This document shows, piece by piece, positions 8,627-18,742 of a DNA stretch of 64,000 bases (position 1 is its first letter; each line of letters opens with the position of its first letter). Under the pieces are notes generated by a model. The model was not told where the DNA came from. It saw only the letters and a list, made by a program, of their open reading frames with translations, and ran no database searches. Source of the DNA: Aquibacillus saliphilus. Lineage in GTDB: Bacteria > Bacillota > Bacilli > Bacillales > Amphibacillaceae. Position numbers and translations under genes: made by a program. The stretch spans positions 1 to 64,000 of the forward strand of contig NZ_JAIZAP010000002.1 in assembly GCF_020404745.1 (NCBI RefSeq), read 5' to 3'.

Positions 8627-9593
8627 AGGCTTTCCTCCTTAACCGATCAAAGGAATCAAAATATTCATTGATTTCCAGTGATCCTTGATTAATCACTTGG
8701 TGCAGGAGTTTTTTGTCTAGCAATTCTAGAATTGCTGCTCGTGATGGGAGAAAATCATTTGTATTAATTGGGAGTAACTGCAATGATGCTACTGCAATTA
8801 AACTTTGCTCAAGGTCTGTTTTCTTAATTCCCATTTCCAACAGACGGTGAATTGTTCCGACGGCATCCTTTGCATGTAGTGTACTTAAAACGAGGTGGCC
8901 AGTATAAGAGGCGTGAAAAGCAAAATGGGCTGTCTCTTTATCGCGAATTTCACCGACCATTATGATGTCTGGGTCATGACGAAGTGCTGCCTTAAGTCCT
9001 GCGTTATAAGTAATGCCAGCTTTTTCGTTCACTTGTACCTGGAGAATGTTACTCATTTCCTTTTCAATTGGATCTTCAAGAGTAATGGTTTGAAAGGATT
9101 GTTCTCTTAGCAAAGATTGGAGTAATGCATATAGGGTGGTGGTTTTACCACTTCCAGTCGGACCAGTGAATAGGATAATTCCAGAGCGCTTTGAAATCCA
9201 ACTTTTTATTGTAGCTAATTGATTTGGAAACAGAAACAATTGTTCTAGTTGGTGTGCATCATTTTGAGGTAGTAGTCTAATTGCAAGGCTTTCCGAGGTA
9301 TTTACCGGAAGAGTAGATAGACGTAATGAAAACTGTAAATGATGTGTATGAAATGAAATCGTACCGTGTTGAGGTTTTCTTTTTTCTCCAATGTCCATCC
9401 CAGAAGTAAACTTATAATATGTTAATAACGTTTCGAATTGCTTTTTAGGGATGGATTGATGAAATATTCTTTTTCCATGAACTCTAAAAAATATTTCAGT
9501 TTTATTTGAAGAGGGGCAAAAATGAATATCAGATGCGGTAGCTTGAATAGCGGATAGGAGAAGATTTTTAGAATATACTGCAGCAGGGTTCAA
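8577..9593 (-). CDS. comGA: Competence traffic ATPase ComGA
   Basis: The GspE/PilB-type hexameric ATPase that drives pseudopilus assembly at the inner face of the membrane. Walker A is FTGPTGSGKTT, the Asp box is TLEDPIEKEM, Walker B is DIIMVGEIRD and the His box includes GHLVLSTLHAKDA. At about 338 residues it has no zinc-binding CxxC module. The start is probably TTG at 9593 after AGAGGTG; a GTG at 9605 overlaps that site. It is the first gene of the comG operon. Confidence 0.92.
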   Translation of the reverse strand: MNPAAVYSKNLLLSAIQATASDIHFCPSSNKTEIFFRVHGKRIFHQSIPKKQFETLLTYYKFTSGMDIGEKRKPQHGTISFHTHHLQFSLRLSTLPVNTSESLAIRLLPQNDAHQLEQLFLFPNQLATIKSWISKRSGIILFTGPTGSGKTTTLYALLQSLLREQSFQTITLEDPIEKEMSNILQVQVNEKAGITYNAGLKAALRHDPDIIMVGEIRDKETAHFAFHASYTGHLVLSTLHAKDAVGTIHRLLEMGIKKTDLEQSLIAVASLQLLPINTNDFLPSRAAILELLDKKLLHQVINQGSLEINEYFDSFDRLRRKAFAYGFSTKEVFNMVGK

Positions 9594-9767
9594 CCTTAAA
9601 TTCACCTCTTTTTCTGTTATAGTTGTACAATATTCGACATAAACTTTAAAAGTCCTTCAAGGAAATTTATTTTTTAAAAAATATTTACTGACTATTAGGT
9701 TTGGGTTAGTGTAACTCTTTATGGTTATACTAAGGGTATAAGCTAACTTTCCCCTTGAGGTGATTAT

Positions 9768-9953
9768 ATGTCAGGAAATGATTATGTGAAATTTATGACA
9801 CAAGAGATTGTAAAGTATATGGATACTCCACAAGATGAACGAAAAAAAAGGAAAAATAAACAGCGTATGTCCAAAGAAAACAATATCTCAGGTCGCTGGT
9901 TTGGTTTATTGCCATTTGCTTTTAAATTATTAGTTAAGAAAAAAAAGCAATAG
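9768..9953 (+). CDS. yqzE: YqzE family protein
   Basis: A 61-residue, strongly basic protein: NDYVKFMTQEIVKYMDTP, a lysine/arginine-rich middle and a WFGLLPFAFKLL segment. This is the pattern of the YqzE family, small proteins of unknown role that sit beside comG genes in Bacillus. Here it diverges from comGA. A Shine-Dalgarno (TTGAGGTGAT) precedes the ATG, and a TATACTAAGG-like region lies about 40 nt upstream. Confidence 0.8.
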   Translation: MSGNDYVKFMTQEIVKYMDTPQDERKKRKNKQRMSKENNISGRWFGLLPFAFKLLVKKKKQ

Positions 9954-10004
9954 CAGGGCTCCATGTTTTAGTGGACCCTGCTATTTTTAATTGCTTAGGA
10001 AATT

Positions 10005-10150
10005 AAAAATGTCGTGTGGATGATTTTTGACAAGGTTAAACCGCGTCCAAGCTCCAGCGCCTGAGGTCTTAAGTCAATCCTCTCTGTGACAAAAATCGAT
10101 ACGCTGAGGCTTGTCTTATTGCTCTTGGGTGAAAGGCGCCCTACACATTT
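10005..10150. repeat. Dispersed repeat, copy B, with GCGCC arms
   Basis: GTGTGGATGA is followed by CGTCCAAGCTCCAGCGCCTGAGG, then about 75 nt later AAAGGCGCCC. The AGCGCCT and AGGCGCC blocks can pair, so the element may fold into one long imperfect stem. It shares its two blocks with copies near 231 and 25640. It fills most of the gap between yqzE and yqhG. Confidence 0.45.
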
Positions 10151-10168
10151 GTTTTGAAAAAGTCAAAC

Positions 10169-10981
10169 TTAATTTTTCCCTGTCAATTTGTTTGAAGATT
10201 TTTGAGACAAATAGAAGATACCGCCATTAACTACCTCGATACTTATTTGTGGTTTAAACCGATTTTCAATAGCTACTAATTCTTGTGTCATTTGATTTTT
10301 ATATTCATCATCTTCGTTCGTGTTTTTATAGAAGTGTTCGAGTAATTTTTGTTCTTCTTCTAAATACCGCCAAGATTCCTCGGCCCAAGAGTGATCGTAA
10401 TTTTGTAAGTAGCTTTCAATATATTGAATTATTCTCAGGTAGCCACTCTTTGGACGGATAAGCGGTGTGATTGTGTAGCAAAAGTCAGGAATGGATGATT
10501 GTAATGTCATTGCATCTAACTCGTCCATAATATGAGTGATCATTGCTCCATTAATTAACTGAAGTCCAATCGACTTAATTTCGTCTTTTTTATGCTTACC
10601 TGTATAACTTATTTTACTATTGATAACCAACCAAGGAACAAGCGCTGTTCTTTGTGTGGGTGCTATTTGTTGATAAATTTTTGTGAATTTTCCTTGTGAG
10701 ATCAACGTGTTGAATATTTGATGTAGTCTTGGACTTCCGAAATGTATCCATTCCCCTTCTTCATCTCTCCGATCTGGATTTGTAATAAAAGTAATTCCCA
10801 TCGGCTCACCCGGATATCCAAGTGTTTTCACGTATTGCCAATAAAATGGACGATTCATGAGTATTTCATCCATTTCAGCTGTTAATTGAACACTCAATTT
10901 ACCATTATTATTCTCAGTAATGTCACATTGGTTCGCTGTGAAATAATCTGTTAGGAAATCATGAAGATTCTCGAGTCCCAT
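10169..10981 (-). CDS. yqhG: YqhG family protein
   Basis: A 270-residue cytoplasmic protein of unknown function. It matches the YqhG family in the NRPFYWQYVKTLG and GSPRLHQIF segments and has an acidic C-terminal helical region. It follows the helicase gene yqhH as in B. subtilis, and YqhG is presumed to work with it. The start at 10981 has GAGGAGG seven bases upstream and lies inside the last codons of yqhH (23-nt overlap). Confidence 0.85.
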   Translation of the reverse strand: MGLENLHDFLTDYFTANQCDITENNNGKLSVQLTAEMDEILMNRPFYWQYVKTLGYPGEPMGITFITNPDRRDEEGEWIHFGSPRLHQIFNTLISQGKFTKIYQQIAPTQRTALVPWLVINSKISYTGKHKKDEIKSIGLQLINGAMITHIMDELDAMTLQSSIPDFCYTITPLIRPKSGYLRIIQYIESYLQNYDHSWAEESWRYLEEEQKLLEHFYKNTNEDDEYKNQMTQELVAIENRFKPQISIEVVNGGIFYLSQKSSNKLTGKN

Positions 10982-12632
10982 TGAAGTCCTCCTCTGTTTG
11001 ATTATCTTGTGCAAATGAAATGACGGAAGAAAGGTTATCTAATTTAATTTTAACTTCGCCGTCAGTTTTTGATTCATTAAAAATTGTTTCTATTTCGCTT
11101 TCAACATCATTAATATCTAATTCAGATAAAATTGCATCTAAATTACCAACTACACGCTCGAACAATTTGATTTTTTCATATAATAAATTTAGTACATGTT
11201 CTTCCATCGTGTCCCTGATAGCAAAATTGTATATGTTTACATCAGATTCTTGCCCGAATCTATGAATTCTGCCGATTCTTTGTTCAAGACGCATTGGATT
11301 CCATGGAAGATCATAATTAATCATGTTATTGCAAAACTGTAAATTAATTCCTTCTCCTCCAGCTTCAGTTGCAATTAAAACTTGAGCATGATTCTCAAAT
11401 AATTGTCTCATCCAGTCTTTTTTTCCGCGTTTAAAGCCACCTCGAAAAGGTACAGATGAGATGCCGTGTTGTTGCAGATACCATTGTAAATATAATTGGC
11501 TTGCGCGATATTCGGTGAAAATGATAAATTTCTCATCTGTGTTCTCGATCAACTCAATAACTTTATGTGCCTTTGCGTGGTGTGGAAGTTGTTCAATTTG
11601 TTTCATCAAATTATCATAATCTGCTCGATTAGAAATCTCTCTATCTTGGCTTAGTAATTTTCTTAAAGATAGATAGCATGCTTCTCTGGATGAGCATAAT
11701 TCTCTTGTATAAGTAATTGACGAAAAATTTGGTGACTCCTTTGAAATTCTACTTAATTCTTGATAGGCGGATTGTTCTTCTGGTGTGAAATCAATCCAAA
11801 TAGTTTCGACGTTTCGTTTCGTCCAGTCAATCCCGGTGTCTTCTCTACGGTTACGCACCATTACTTTTTGAATAAGTTGTTTAAGATGAGCATCATTAAA
11901 TAAGTTTTTACGATCCTTCCCGAATAAATCAGTGAAATCTTCATAGTTACCCAGATGGCCTGGCTTTAAAATAGATACAAGGTTAAATATATCAATTAAC
12001 TTATTTTGGACAGGAGTTGCAGTTAACAATAAACAGTATTTTTTCTTTAATGAACGAACAAACTCGTAATTTTTTGTTTTGTGATTCTTCAGTTTGTGTG
12101 CTTCATCTATTAATACAAAATCATATTCTTGTTTTAGAATAATATCCCTGTGCGGTGGGCGTTTTGCTGTGTCGATAGAAGTAACAACTATATTTTGCTG
12201 ATCCCATACAGGTCTTCTTCTCTGAGAGATTGCCGGAATATAAAATTTTTGACTTAATTCATTTACCCATTGATTAACTAAGGATGCTGGTACAAGAATT
12301 AACGCTTTTTTAACGAGTCCTCTAATCATATATTCCTTTAAAACTAAACCAGCTTCTATCGTCTTACCAAGACCAACTTCATCAGCAAGAAGTCCTCTAC
12401 CGTTCATTTCTTCAACCACTTGCTGTGCACAATCCAATTGATGTTGAAGGAAATTCACATGCGGTAAACGCTTAGGAGCTGATAAACCCTTGAAATCTGG
12501 ATTTGTAGTAGCCAATGCAGAACGATATGACATTCGAAAAAGATCCCAAGAGCTAAAGGAGCCTTCGTTTTCTAATTTCGTATCAAGTTCATCTATAAAT
12601 TCTTGGTCACGATTTAGTTGAATGTTCATCAT
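10959..12632 (-). CDS. yqhH: SNF2/RapA-type superfamily 2 helicase YqhH
   Basis: A 557-residue Swi2/Snf2-family ATPase. Motif I is LADEVGLGKTIEAG, motif II is DEAHKLKN, motif III is LLLTATPVQN, and the C-terminal motifs include ATEAGGEGINLQ and RIGRIHRFGQ. The RapA-like layout suggests a protein that remodels nucleoprotein complexes such as stalled RNA polymerase, but YqhH has no firmly known role. AAGGTGAG precedes two adjacent ATG codons (12630 and 12627). It diverges from the glycine-cleavage operon. Confidence 0.88.
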   Translation of the reverse strand: MMNIQLNRDQEFIDELDTKLENEGSFSSWDLFRMSYRSALATTNPDFKGLSAPKRLPHVNFLQHQLDCAQQVVEEMNGRGLLADEVGLGKTIEAGLVLKEYMIRGLVKKALILVPASLVNQWVNELSQKFYIPAISQRRRPVWDQQNIVVTSIDTAKRPPHRDIILKQEYDFVLIDEAHKLKNHKTKNYEFVRSLKKKYCLLLTATPVQNKLIDIFNLVSILKPGHLGNYEDFTDLFGKDRKNLFNDAHLKQLIQKVMVRNRREDTGIDWTKRNVETIWIDFTPEEQSAYQELSRISKESPNFSSITYTRELCSSREACYLSLRKLLSQDREISNRADYDNLMKQIEQLPHHAKAHKVIELIENTDEKFIIFTEYRASQLYLQWYLQQHGISSVPFRGGFKRGKKDWMRQLFENHAQVLIATEAGGEGINLQFCNNMINYDLPWNPMRLEQRIGRIHRFGQESDVNIYNFAIRDTMEEHVLNLLYEKIKLFERVVGNLDAILSELDINDVESEIETIFNESKTDGEVKIKLDNLSSVISFAQDNQTEEDFNGTRESS

Positions 12633-12802
12633 AACTCACCTTTCTAGAATTAATTTTTAACTAGTAAACACAACATTCTTTTACACAGATAAGATACGCT
12701 ATGATATAATGATTTTGATTTGTTAGATAATTAATTTAAAAATACAATTGATTGCATGTAGTATGCCCATGTTTGGACAATTTAAAATGTAGCGTATGAT
12801 TT

Positions 12803-12988
12803 CAAGAGGAGAGACTACTTAGGTAGCGCCGAAGGAGCAAACAAACCCGTGAATCTCTCAGGCAAAAAGACTCTTGGATGACGCAACTCTGGAGAATGTT
12901 TACATTTAGTAAACTACCCAAGAAGCATGCTTTGATAAATAAGCTGTACTATTTATCTTGTGCGAAACTTTCTGGTAAAAGGACAGAG
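12803..12988 (+). promoter_or_regulatory. gcvT riboswitch: Tandem glycine riboswitch upstream of gcvT
   Basis: Two aptamers lie in tandem. The first is closed by CAAGAG (12803) and CTCTTG (12871) and has the typical GCGCCGAAGGAGCAA and AATCTCTCAGGCAAAA blocks. The second is closed by CTCTG (12887-12891) and CAGAG (12984-12988) and has CCAAGAAGC and TTTCTGGTAAAAGGACAG. Glycine binding to the second aptamer would hold CAGAG in its P1 stem and away from the terminator that follows. Confidence 0.93.
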
Positions 12989-13023
12989 AATTCACTTATT
13001 ATTGGTGGATTCTCTGTTTTTTT
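12983..13023 (+). terminator. Riboswitch-controlled terminator
   Basis: ACAGAGAAT (12983-12991) pairs with ATTCTCTGT (13009-13017), followed by seven T residues. Its 5' arm shares bases with the closing P1 stem of the second glycine aptamer, so the two structures exclude each other. Glycine should therefore turn gcvT-gcvPA-gcvPB on. Confidence 0.85.
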
Positions 13024-13067
13024 CTGCTTACTTTTATTATCAATAAAAATAAATAGGAGTTGATTAA

Positions 13068-14174
13068 ATGTCTGAATTAAAACGAACGCCACTTTATCCA
13101 GAATATAAAAAACTAGGTGCTAAAACGATTGATTTTGGTGGATGGGACATGCCAGTACAATTTTCAAGTATTAAACAGGAACATTATGCAACAAGAAAAG
13201 CGGCTGGATTATTTGACGTTTCGCATATGGGAGAAATTTTAGTTGAAGGTGAGACAAGTGAAACGTATTTGCAAAACATGCTAACAAACGATGTTTCTAA
13301 ATTAATTCCTAAAAAAGCCCAGTACACGATGATGTGCTATCCAAATGGGGGAACAGTAGACGATCTTATTGTTTATAAACTCGAAAAAAACAAATACTTG
13401 CTCGTAGTTAACGCTTCAAATACAGAAAAAGATTACCAATGGTTAAAAACGCATCAAACAGAAGGTGTTTTAATCACAAATTGTTCGGAATATTTTGTCC
13501 AATTAGCTCTGCAAGGACCTAAAGCAAATCAAGTCTTACAGAAAATAACCAAAACAGACTTATCAGAAATCAAATTCTTTGGGTTTGAAAATAAAGTTAG
13601 ATTTGACGGAATAGATGTAGATGCTATCGTATCTCGTACAGGATATACAGGAGAAGATGGGTTTGAAATCTATCTTCAAGCTGAAGCCGGTCCTTTGCTT
13701 TGGAGGAGAATAATGGATGCAGGTGAATCAGAGGGAATTCAGCCAGTCGGACTTGGAGCAAGAGACACGTTGAGGTTTGAAGCAAAGCTCGCGTTGTATG
13801 GTCAGGAGTTGACTGAGAATATTTCTCCAATTGAGGCTGGTTTAGGATTTGCTGTTAAAACAGACAAAGACTCTGATTTTATTGGAAAAGAAGTATTAAA
13901 AAAACAAAAAGAAAATGGAACTAAACGAAAGCTCGTTGGAATTGAGATGATTGAGAAGGGAATTCCTCGTCATGGCTATCAGGTGTTTTTTGACGAAGAA
14001 GAGATTGGCTTTATTACTACTGGTACACAGTCACCAACACTCAATAAGAATATAGGCTTGGCGCTGATTCGTACAGAAAATGCACAATTAGGTAGCGAAC
14101 TATATGTTCAAGTAAGAAAAAACAGGTTGAAAGCAGTAGTTGTACCGACACCATTTTATAAACGTCCTAACTAA
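13068..14174 (+). CDS. gcvT: Glycine cleavage system T protein (aminomethyltransferase)
   Basis: A 368-residue tetrahydrofolate-dependent aminomethyltransferase. It takes the aminomethyl group from the lipoylated H protein and releases ammonia and 5,10-methylene-THF. The N-terminal [13 protein letters not shown] and FDVSHMGE motifs and the downstream [14 protein letters not shown] and GLGARDTLR motifs are all present. GGAGTTGATTAA precedes the ATG. It is the first gene of gcvT-gcvPA-gcvPB. The H protein is not encoded here. Confidence 0.95.
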   Translation: MSELKRTPLYPEYKKLGAKTIDFGGWDMPVQFSSIKQEHYATRKAAGLFDVSHMGEILVEGETSETYLQNMLTNDVSKLIPKKAQYTMMCYPNGGTVDDLIVYKLEKNKYLLVVNASNTEKDYQWLKTHQTEGVLITNCSEYFVQLALQGPKANQVLQKITKTDLSEIKFFGFENKVRFDGIDVDAIVSRTGYTGEDGFEIYLQAEAGPLLWRRIMDAGESEGIQPVGLGARDTLRFEAKLALYGQELTENISPIEAGLGFAVKTDKDSDFIGKEVLKKQKENGTKRKLVGIEMIEKGIPRHGYQVFFDEEEIGFITTGTQSPTLNKNIGLALIRTENAQLGSELYVQVRKNRLKAVVVPTPFYKRPN

Positions 14175-14196
14175 TAGATACCAAGGGGGAGAGAAT

Positions 14197-15546
14197 ATGG
14201 AATTTCGTTACTTACCCATGACTGACGAAGATAAAAAAGCAATGCTAGAAAAGATAGGCATTCGTTCGACGGAACAATTGTTTTCTGATATTCCTGAACA
14301 AGTAAGATTGAAAAAGGATTTGAATCTGAAATTTCCGACAAGTGAACCACAGCTTATGAGTGAGTTAACTGCTTTATCCAAGAAAAACGTAAATGTAAAA
14401 ACTCACACATCGTTCCTAGGTGCCGGAGTGTATGACCATTATATTCCATCTATTGTTGATCATATTATTTCTCGTTCTGAATTTTATACTGCCTATACTC
14501 CATACCAACCTGAGATATCTCAAGGTGAATTACAAGCGATTTTTGAATTTCAAACAATGATTTGTGAATTAACTGGCATGGATGTTGCTAATTCATCTAT
14601 GTATGATGGAGCTACAGCGCTTGCAGAAGCAACAAATTTAAGTGCTGCTCAAACAAAAAGAAACAAAATTTTAGTTTCTAAAGCGGTTCATCCTGAATCA
14701 AGGGCGGTCATCAAGTCGTACTCAAGTGGTCAACGAGTAGAAGTCGTAGAGATTGATCATAAGGACGGGGTGACAGATTTAGATGCATTAAAAAAGGAAA
14801 TCGATGAACATACTGCTAGTGTAGTACTTCAATATCCTAACTTTTTCGGGCAAATTGAACCTTTAAAAGAAGTTGAAGAGCTACTTAAGGAACATGAGAA
14901 AACGATGTTAATCGTCTCAAGTAATCCTTTGGCATTAGGTTACCTAACTCCACCCGGAGAATTTGGTGCTGATATTGTCGTAGGAGATACTCAAGTATTC
15001 GGGATACCTTCACAATATGGCGGACCACATTGTGGTTATTTTGCTACAACAAAAAAACTAATGCGAAAGGTTCCGGGCAGATTGGTAGGACAAACAGTTG
15101 ATGAAGATGGAATACGTGGTTTTGTTTTAACTTTGCAGGCTAGAGAGCAACATATTAGAAGAGATAAGGCTACATCAAATATTTGTTCCAATCAAGCGTT
15201 AAATGCGCTGGCATCATCAGTAGCGATGAGTTCCCTTGGTAAACAAGGGATTAAAAAAATGGCTTGGTTAAATATGCAAAAAGCTTACTATATGAAAAAG
15301 CGATTAAATGATCATCAGATTCCAGTTACATTTAATGGAGCTTTATTTAATGAAATAGTAGTCGATGTAAAGCATTCGGTATCTAAAGTTAATGATCAAC
15401 TGCTCGGGCTTGGGTTTATCGGTGGTTATGATTTAGAGAAATTTGATTCACAATTTAAAGGGAAAATGTTAATCGCGATCACTGAGATTCGTACGAAGGC
15501 TGAGATAGATGCTTTTGTTAAGGAAGTGGGGGATATCCGTGGCTAA
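14197..15546 (+). CDS. gcvPA: Glycine dehydrogenase (decarboxylating) subunit 1
   Basis: The N-terminal half of the split P protein, 449 residues, with the folded frame of a PLP enzyme but without the PLP lysine, which is in the other subunit. It shows [26 protein letters not shown] and [12 protein letters not shown], all typical of GcvPA. The start at 14197 follows GGGGGAGAG; a longer frame from 14140 overlaps gcvT and is rejected. Its stop overlaps the gcvPB start. Confidence 0.95.
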   Translation: MEFRYLPMTDEDKKAMLEKIGIRSTEQLFSDIPEQVRLKKDLNLKFPTSEPQLMSELTALSKKNVNVKTHTSFLGAGVYDHYIPSIVDHIISRSEFYTAYTPYQPEISQGELQAIFEFQTMICELTGMDVANSSMYDGATALAEATNLSAAQTKRNKILVSKAVHPESRAVIKSYSSGQRVEVVEIDHKDGVTDLDALKKEIDEHTASVVLQYPNFFGQIEPLKEVEELLKEHEKTMLIVSSNPLALGYLTPPGEFGADIVVGDTQVFGIPSQYGGPHCGYFATTKKLMRKVPGRLVGQTVDEDGIRGFVLTLQAREQHIRRDKATSNICSNQALNALASSVAMSSLGKQGIKKMAWLNMQKAYYMKKRLNDHQIPVTFNGALFNEIVVDVKHSVSKVNDQLLGLGFIGGYDLEKFDSQFKGKMLIAITEIRTKAEIDAFVKEVGDIRG

Positions 15547-16999
15547 TCAAGACTTTCCATTAATATTTGAACACAGTAAGGCAGGTAGAACGAGCTACAG
15601 TTTACCAGAAATTGATGTGCCAGAAATAGATTTAAATAATGAATTAGCATCTGCTTATATAAGAGAGACTGAACCTGATTTACCAGAAGTAAGTGAGCTA
15701 GAGATTGTCAGACACTATACTGGCCTATCGAGACGGAACTATGGTGTTGATTCAGGATTTTATCCACTTGGTTCTTGCACGATGAAGTATAATCCGAAAA
15801 TGAATGAAGATGTTGCTAGATTGGAAGGGTTTAGTCAAATTCACCCGTATCAAGACACAAAAACAGTTCAAGGTGCGCTTGAAGTCATGTATGACCTGCA
15901 AACATCATTAGCTGAAATAACGGGGATGGCCGAAGTATCACTTCAACCAGCTGCGGGAGCTCAAGGTGAGTGGACCGGACTAATGATGATTCGTGCATTA
16001 CATGAAGCAAACGGCGATAGGAACCGGACGAAGGTAATTATACCTGATTCAGCCCATGGTACAAATCCGGCATCTGCTTCTGTTGCAGGGTTTGAAGCTA
16101 TTACAGTTAAATCAAATGAACGAGGATTAGTCGATTTAGAGGATTTAAAAAGAGTGGTAGGTAACGATACAGCAGCACTTATGCTAACGAACCCTAATAC
16201 GTTAGGTTTATTTGAAGAACAAATTGTCGAAATGGCACAGATTGTTCATGATGCAGGAGGCAAACTTTATTATGACGGAGCTAATCTAAATGCAATTATG
16301 GGTTATGCTAGGCCAGGAGACATGGGATTTGATGTTGTTCATTTAAACCTTCATAAAACCTTTACAGGACCACATGGTGGGGGCGGACCTGGTTCTGGAC
16401 CAGTAGGTGTATCAAGTGAATTGGCTAAGTTCCTACCGAAACCAGTACTAGCCAAACGAGAAGATGAGTTTGTTTTTGACTTTGACCGACCTGATTCGAT
16501 AGGAAGAGTAAAACCATACTATGGTAACTTTGGCATTAATCTGAGAGCATATACCTACATTCGTACAATGGGTGCTGAGGGGCTTAAGAAGGTAAGTGCA
16601 TATGCAGTTTTAAATGCAAATTATATGATGCGTTGCTTGCAAGAAGAATATGATTTGCCTTATCCACAGCATTGTAAGCATGAATTTGTTTTATCAGGAA
16701 AGAGGCAGAAAAAAATAGGTGTGCGCACACTGGATATTGCTAAACGGCTATTAGACTTTGGTTATCATCCACCAACCATCTACTTTCCATTGAATGTCGA
16801 TGAAGCATTGATGATTGAACCAACGGAGACGGAATCAAAAGAAACGTTAGATGGATTTATTGAAACGATGATACAGATTTCTAGAGAAGCAAAAGAGAGT
16901 CCGGAATTAGTTCAAGAAGCACCACATACAACTATTGTTAAACGGATGGATGAGACTAGGGCAGCCAGAAAACCAATTTTACGTTACATTAAAGAATAA
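15539..16999 (+). CDS. gcvPB: Glycine dehydrogenase (decarboxylating) subunit 2
   Basis: The catalytic half of the split P protein, 486 residues. It decarboxylates glycine on PLP and passes the methylamine group to the H protein. The PLP lysine is in [18 protein letters not shown], and [13 protein letters not shown] and [12 protein letters not shown] are also typical. The GTG start at 15539 follows GGAAGTGGGGG and overlaps the gcvPA stop. A terminator closes the operon. Confidence 0.95.
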   Translation: MANQDFPLIFEHSKAGRTSYSLPEIDVPEIDLNNELASAYIRETEPDLPEVSELEIVRHYTGLSRRNYGVDSGFYPLGSCTMKYNPKMNEDVARLEGFSQIHPYQDTKTVQGALEVMYDLQTSLAEITGMAEVSLQPAAGAQGEWTGLMMIRALHEANGDRNRTKVIIPDSAHGTNPASASVAGFEAITVKSNERGLVDLEDLKRVVGNDTAALMLTNPNTLGLFEEQIVEMAQIVHDAGGKLYYDGANLNAIMGYARPGDMGFDVVHLNLHKTFTGPHGGGGPGSGPVGVSSELAKFLPKPVLAKREDEFVFDFDRPDSIGRVKPYYGNFGINLRAYTYIRTMGAEGLKKVSAYAVLNANYMMRCLQEEYDLPYPQHCKHEFVLSGKRQKKIGVRTLDIAKRLLDFGYHPPTIYFPLNVDEALMIEPTETESKETLDGFIETMIQISREAKESPELVQEAPHTTIVKRMDETRAARKPILRYIKE

Positions 17000-17002
17000 A
17001 CT

Positions 17003-17045
17003 AAAAAAGACAATCCCTTCAAAAATTGAGGGGATTGTTTTTTTA
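17003..17045. terminator. Bidirectional terminator between gcvPB and yqhL
   Basis: CAATCCCTTC (17011-17020) pairs with GAGGGGATTG (17028-17037) around an A-rich loop, with T-runs on both strands. It serves the two converging genes. Confidence 0.85.
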
Positions 17046-17047
17046 GT

Positions 17048-17440
17048 TTAATATTGTGATTTTTTCGGTTTCTTGATTTTGCCGTCCCATTTTTTGAAAC
17101 CACCTTTTAAGTGGTTTATGTCTTGATAACCTTTCTTGTTCAACAACATCGCAGCTCTCGCTGATCGCGCCCCGCTTTGGCAATATAAATAGATTGGTTG
17201 ATCTTTACGAAGTTCTTTCATCCGTTGTCTCATCTGTGACAATGGAATATTTCTAGCTCCAAGAATATGGCCGCCATCATATTCCTTTGGTTCTCTTATA
17301 TCAATAAGCTGAGCCTTACGATAACCCTCGCGGAATTCTTCTTCTGTTAATGTTGTTAGTATTTTTTTCTGTTTGAAGTATCTATATACGCTAAATAGTA
17401 TAAAAGCTACCGTTGCTGTAATTAGAATTGTTAATTCCAT
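17048..17440 (-). CDS. yqhL: Membrane-anchored rhodanese-like protein YqhL
   Basis: A 130-residue protein with an N-terminal membrane helix (residues 3-20) and a single rhodanese domain. The active-site loop CQSGARSARAA holds the catalytic cysteine, and LIDIREPKEYDGGHILGARNI is the usual domain start. Rhodanese domains carry sulfane sulfur; the physiological acceptor is unknown. Start 17440 has GGGGGAA at a good distance; the ATG at 17455 does not. In B. subtilis it is followed by lipM, which is absent here. Confidence 0.88.
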   Translation of the reverse strand: MELTILITATVAFILFSVYRYFKQKKILTTLTEEEFREGYRKAQLIDIREPKEYDGGHILGARNIPLSQMRQRMKELRKDQPIYLYCQSGARSARAAMLLNKKGYQDINHLKGGFKKWDGKIKKPKKSQY

Positions 17441-17797
17441 TTGTAATTCCCCCATTTTCTTTAGCTCTCACTAATCTATTATATTGTTGATTATATCATT
17501 TTTCAAAGTATTTTTCTTCATCGAATAAGCAGTGCTCAAAAATTAACAATTATTTCTTTTAACAAAAAGCGAATACACTAATTGAAATATAGCTCGGTTA
17601 TCCTATATAATAACTTAGCGTTGTTATATTTTGTCGTAATGCAGAAGATTTGGTATAACTTTCAACGAAGAAAATGCAAATGACAAAAACTATATTATTC
17701 GTTATAAATCTATAAGATACCTTTAAATATCTCTCTATTTCTATGGAATTTATAGATTTTTCTAGTTTGACAAAATAGAAATCATTTGTTCTTTTTT

Positions 17798-17841
17798 ACA
17801 ATATATAGTATTATTTTAAAAAATAAAGCACAATATATTGT
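17798..17841 (+). promoter_or_regulatory. Tandem NrdR-box-like operators
   Basis: ACAATATATAGT (17798-17809) and ACAATATATTGT (17830-17841) are near-identical palindromic boxes exactly 32 bp apart, about three helical turns. They resemble NrdR boxes in sequence, pairing and spacing. NrdR is the ATP/dATP-sensing repressor of ribonucleotide reductase genes. They lie about 110 nt upstream of the reductase start, in an otherwise featureless AT-rich 507-nt gap in which I could not settle on a promoter. Confidence 0.6.
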
Positions 17842-17947
17842 TTTTTCTTTTAGTTGTGTTAAATTAGATAGTAAATATTAATATTTTATCTCATCATCAG
17901 ATTTACATATAATATTTAGCTAGTTTATTAGAGGAGTGATGTGAAAT

Positions 17948-18742
17948 ATGGGAACAATGACAGAGGTTAGAAATGAGATTAATGTCGAAATGTTAAATAA
18001 AGACATTAGTTTATTTAAACAGGTGCATCCGGTAACAAGTGATATGAAACTGACTCATAAAGGAGTTTCTAGACTTGTTATGCTAGATCGTTATGCTTTT
18101 AAAGATACAGAAAAAACTACTTTATCAGAAGGTGATTTTGTAGTGCTAACTGTAAAAGCAGATCCGAAATTCCCAGCAAGAGGACTTGGTTTCATTAAAA
18201 CGATTGATTGGAAAAACAAACAGGCAGAAGTCCAAGTGGATAAAGAGTTTGTAACAGTACTAGATAATGAAGAAGAAGCAGCGACTGGTGTTGTAAAAAG
18301 ATCTCTAGATGTAATTGAGAAGCCATTAGAGGTTTATTATGAGCAAATAGCGATGCGAAATGCAACTGGTCTTGCAAGTGTCGAAACAACTGAAGAGAAC
18401 AAACAAAAATGGTTTGATAAGTTCTATCAGGAGTTATCTAGCTTAAACTTCATTCCAGCTGGAAGAGTACTTTATGGTGCGGGTGCAAATACGGACGTTA
18501 CTTATTTTAATTGTTATGTCATGCCTTATATTCAGGATTCACGTGAAGGAATTTCTGATCATAGAAAACAAGTTATGGAAATTATGAGTCGTGGCGGTGG
18601 AGTAGGTACTAATGGTTCAACACTAAGGCCAAGAAATACACTGGCGCGTGGTGTTAATGGTAAATCGTCGGGTTCTGTCTCTTGGCTCGATGATATTGCA
18701 AAATTGACTCATCTTGTTGAACAAGGTGGTTCAAGACGGGGT
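17948..18742 (+). CDS. nrdJ: Adenosylcobalamin-dependent (class II) ribonucleoside-diphosphate reductase, exon 1
   Basis: This is the first 265 codons of a B12-dependent ribonucleotide reductase that makes deoxyribonucleotides without oxygen or a small radical subunit. The full protein joins three exons (17948-18742, about 19070-19714 and 19947-21068) for about 853 residues, normal for the family. Exon 1 has the LSSLNFIPAGRVL start of the barrel, the FNCYVMPYIQDS cysteine segment, and SRGGGVGTN. It ends in GGSRRG, part of the substrate-binding region, where intron 1 interrupts. Unspliced translation would run into TGA at 18755. AGAGGAG lies upstream of the ATG. Confidence 0.93.

Noticed and set aside
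9606-9720. ComK boxes upstream of comGA
   Set aside because: Only imperfect AAAA-N5-TTTT matches (for example AAAA-ATAAA-TTTC) are present in an AT-rich region, and their spacing does not fit known ComK site types.
12878-13063. 61-codon open frame before gcvT
   Set aside because: It lies wholly in the glycine riboswitch and its terminator.
17767-17802. Promoter from TTGACA at 17767 for the reductase gene
   Set aside because: The nearest -10-like TACAAT is 24 nt away, too far for a normal sigma-A promoter.
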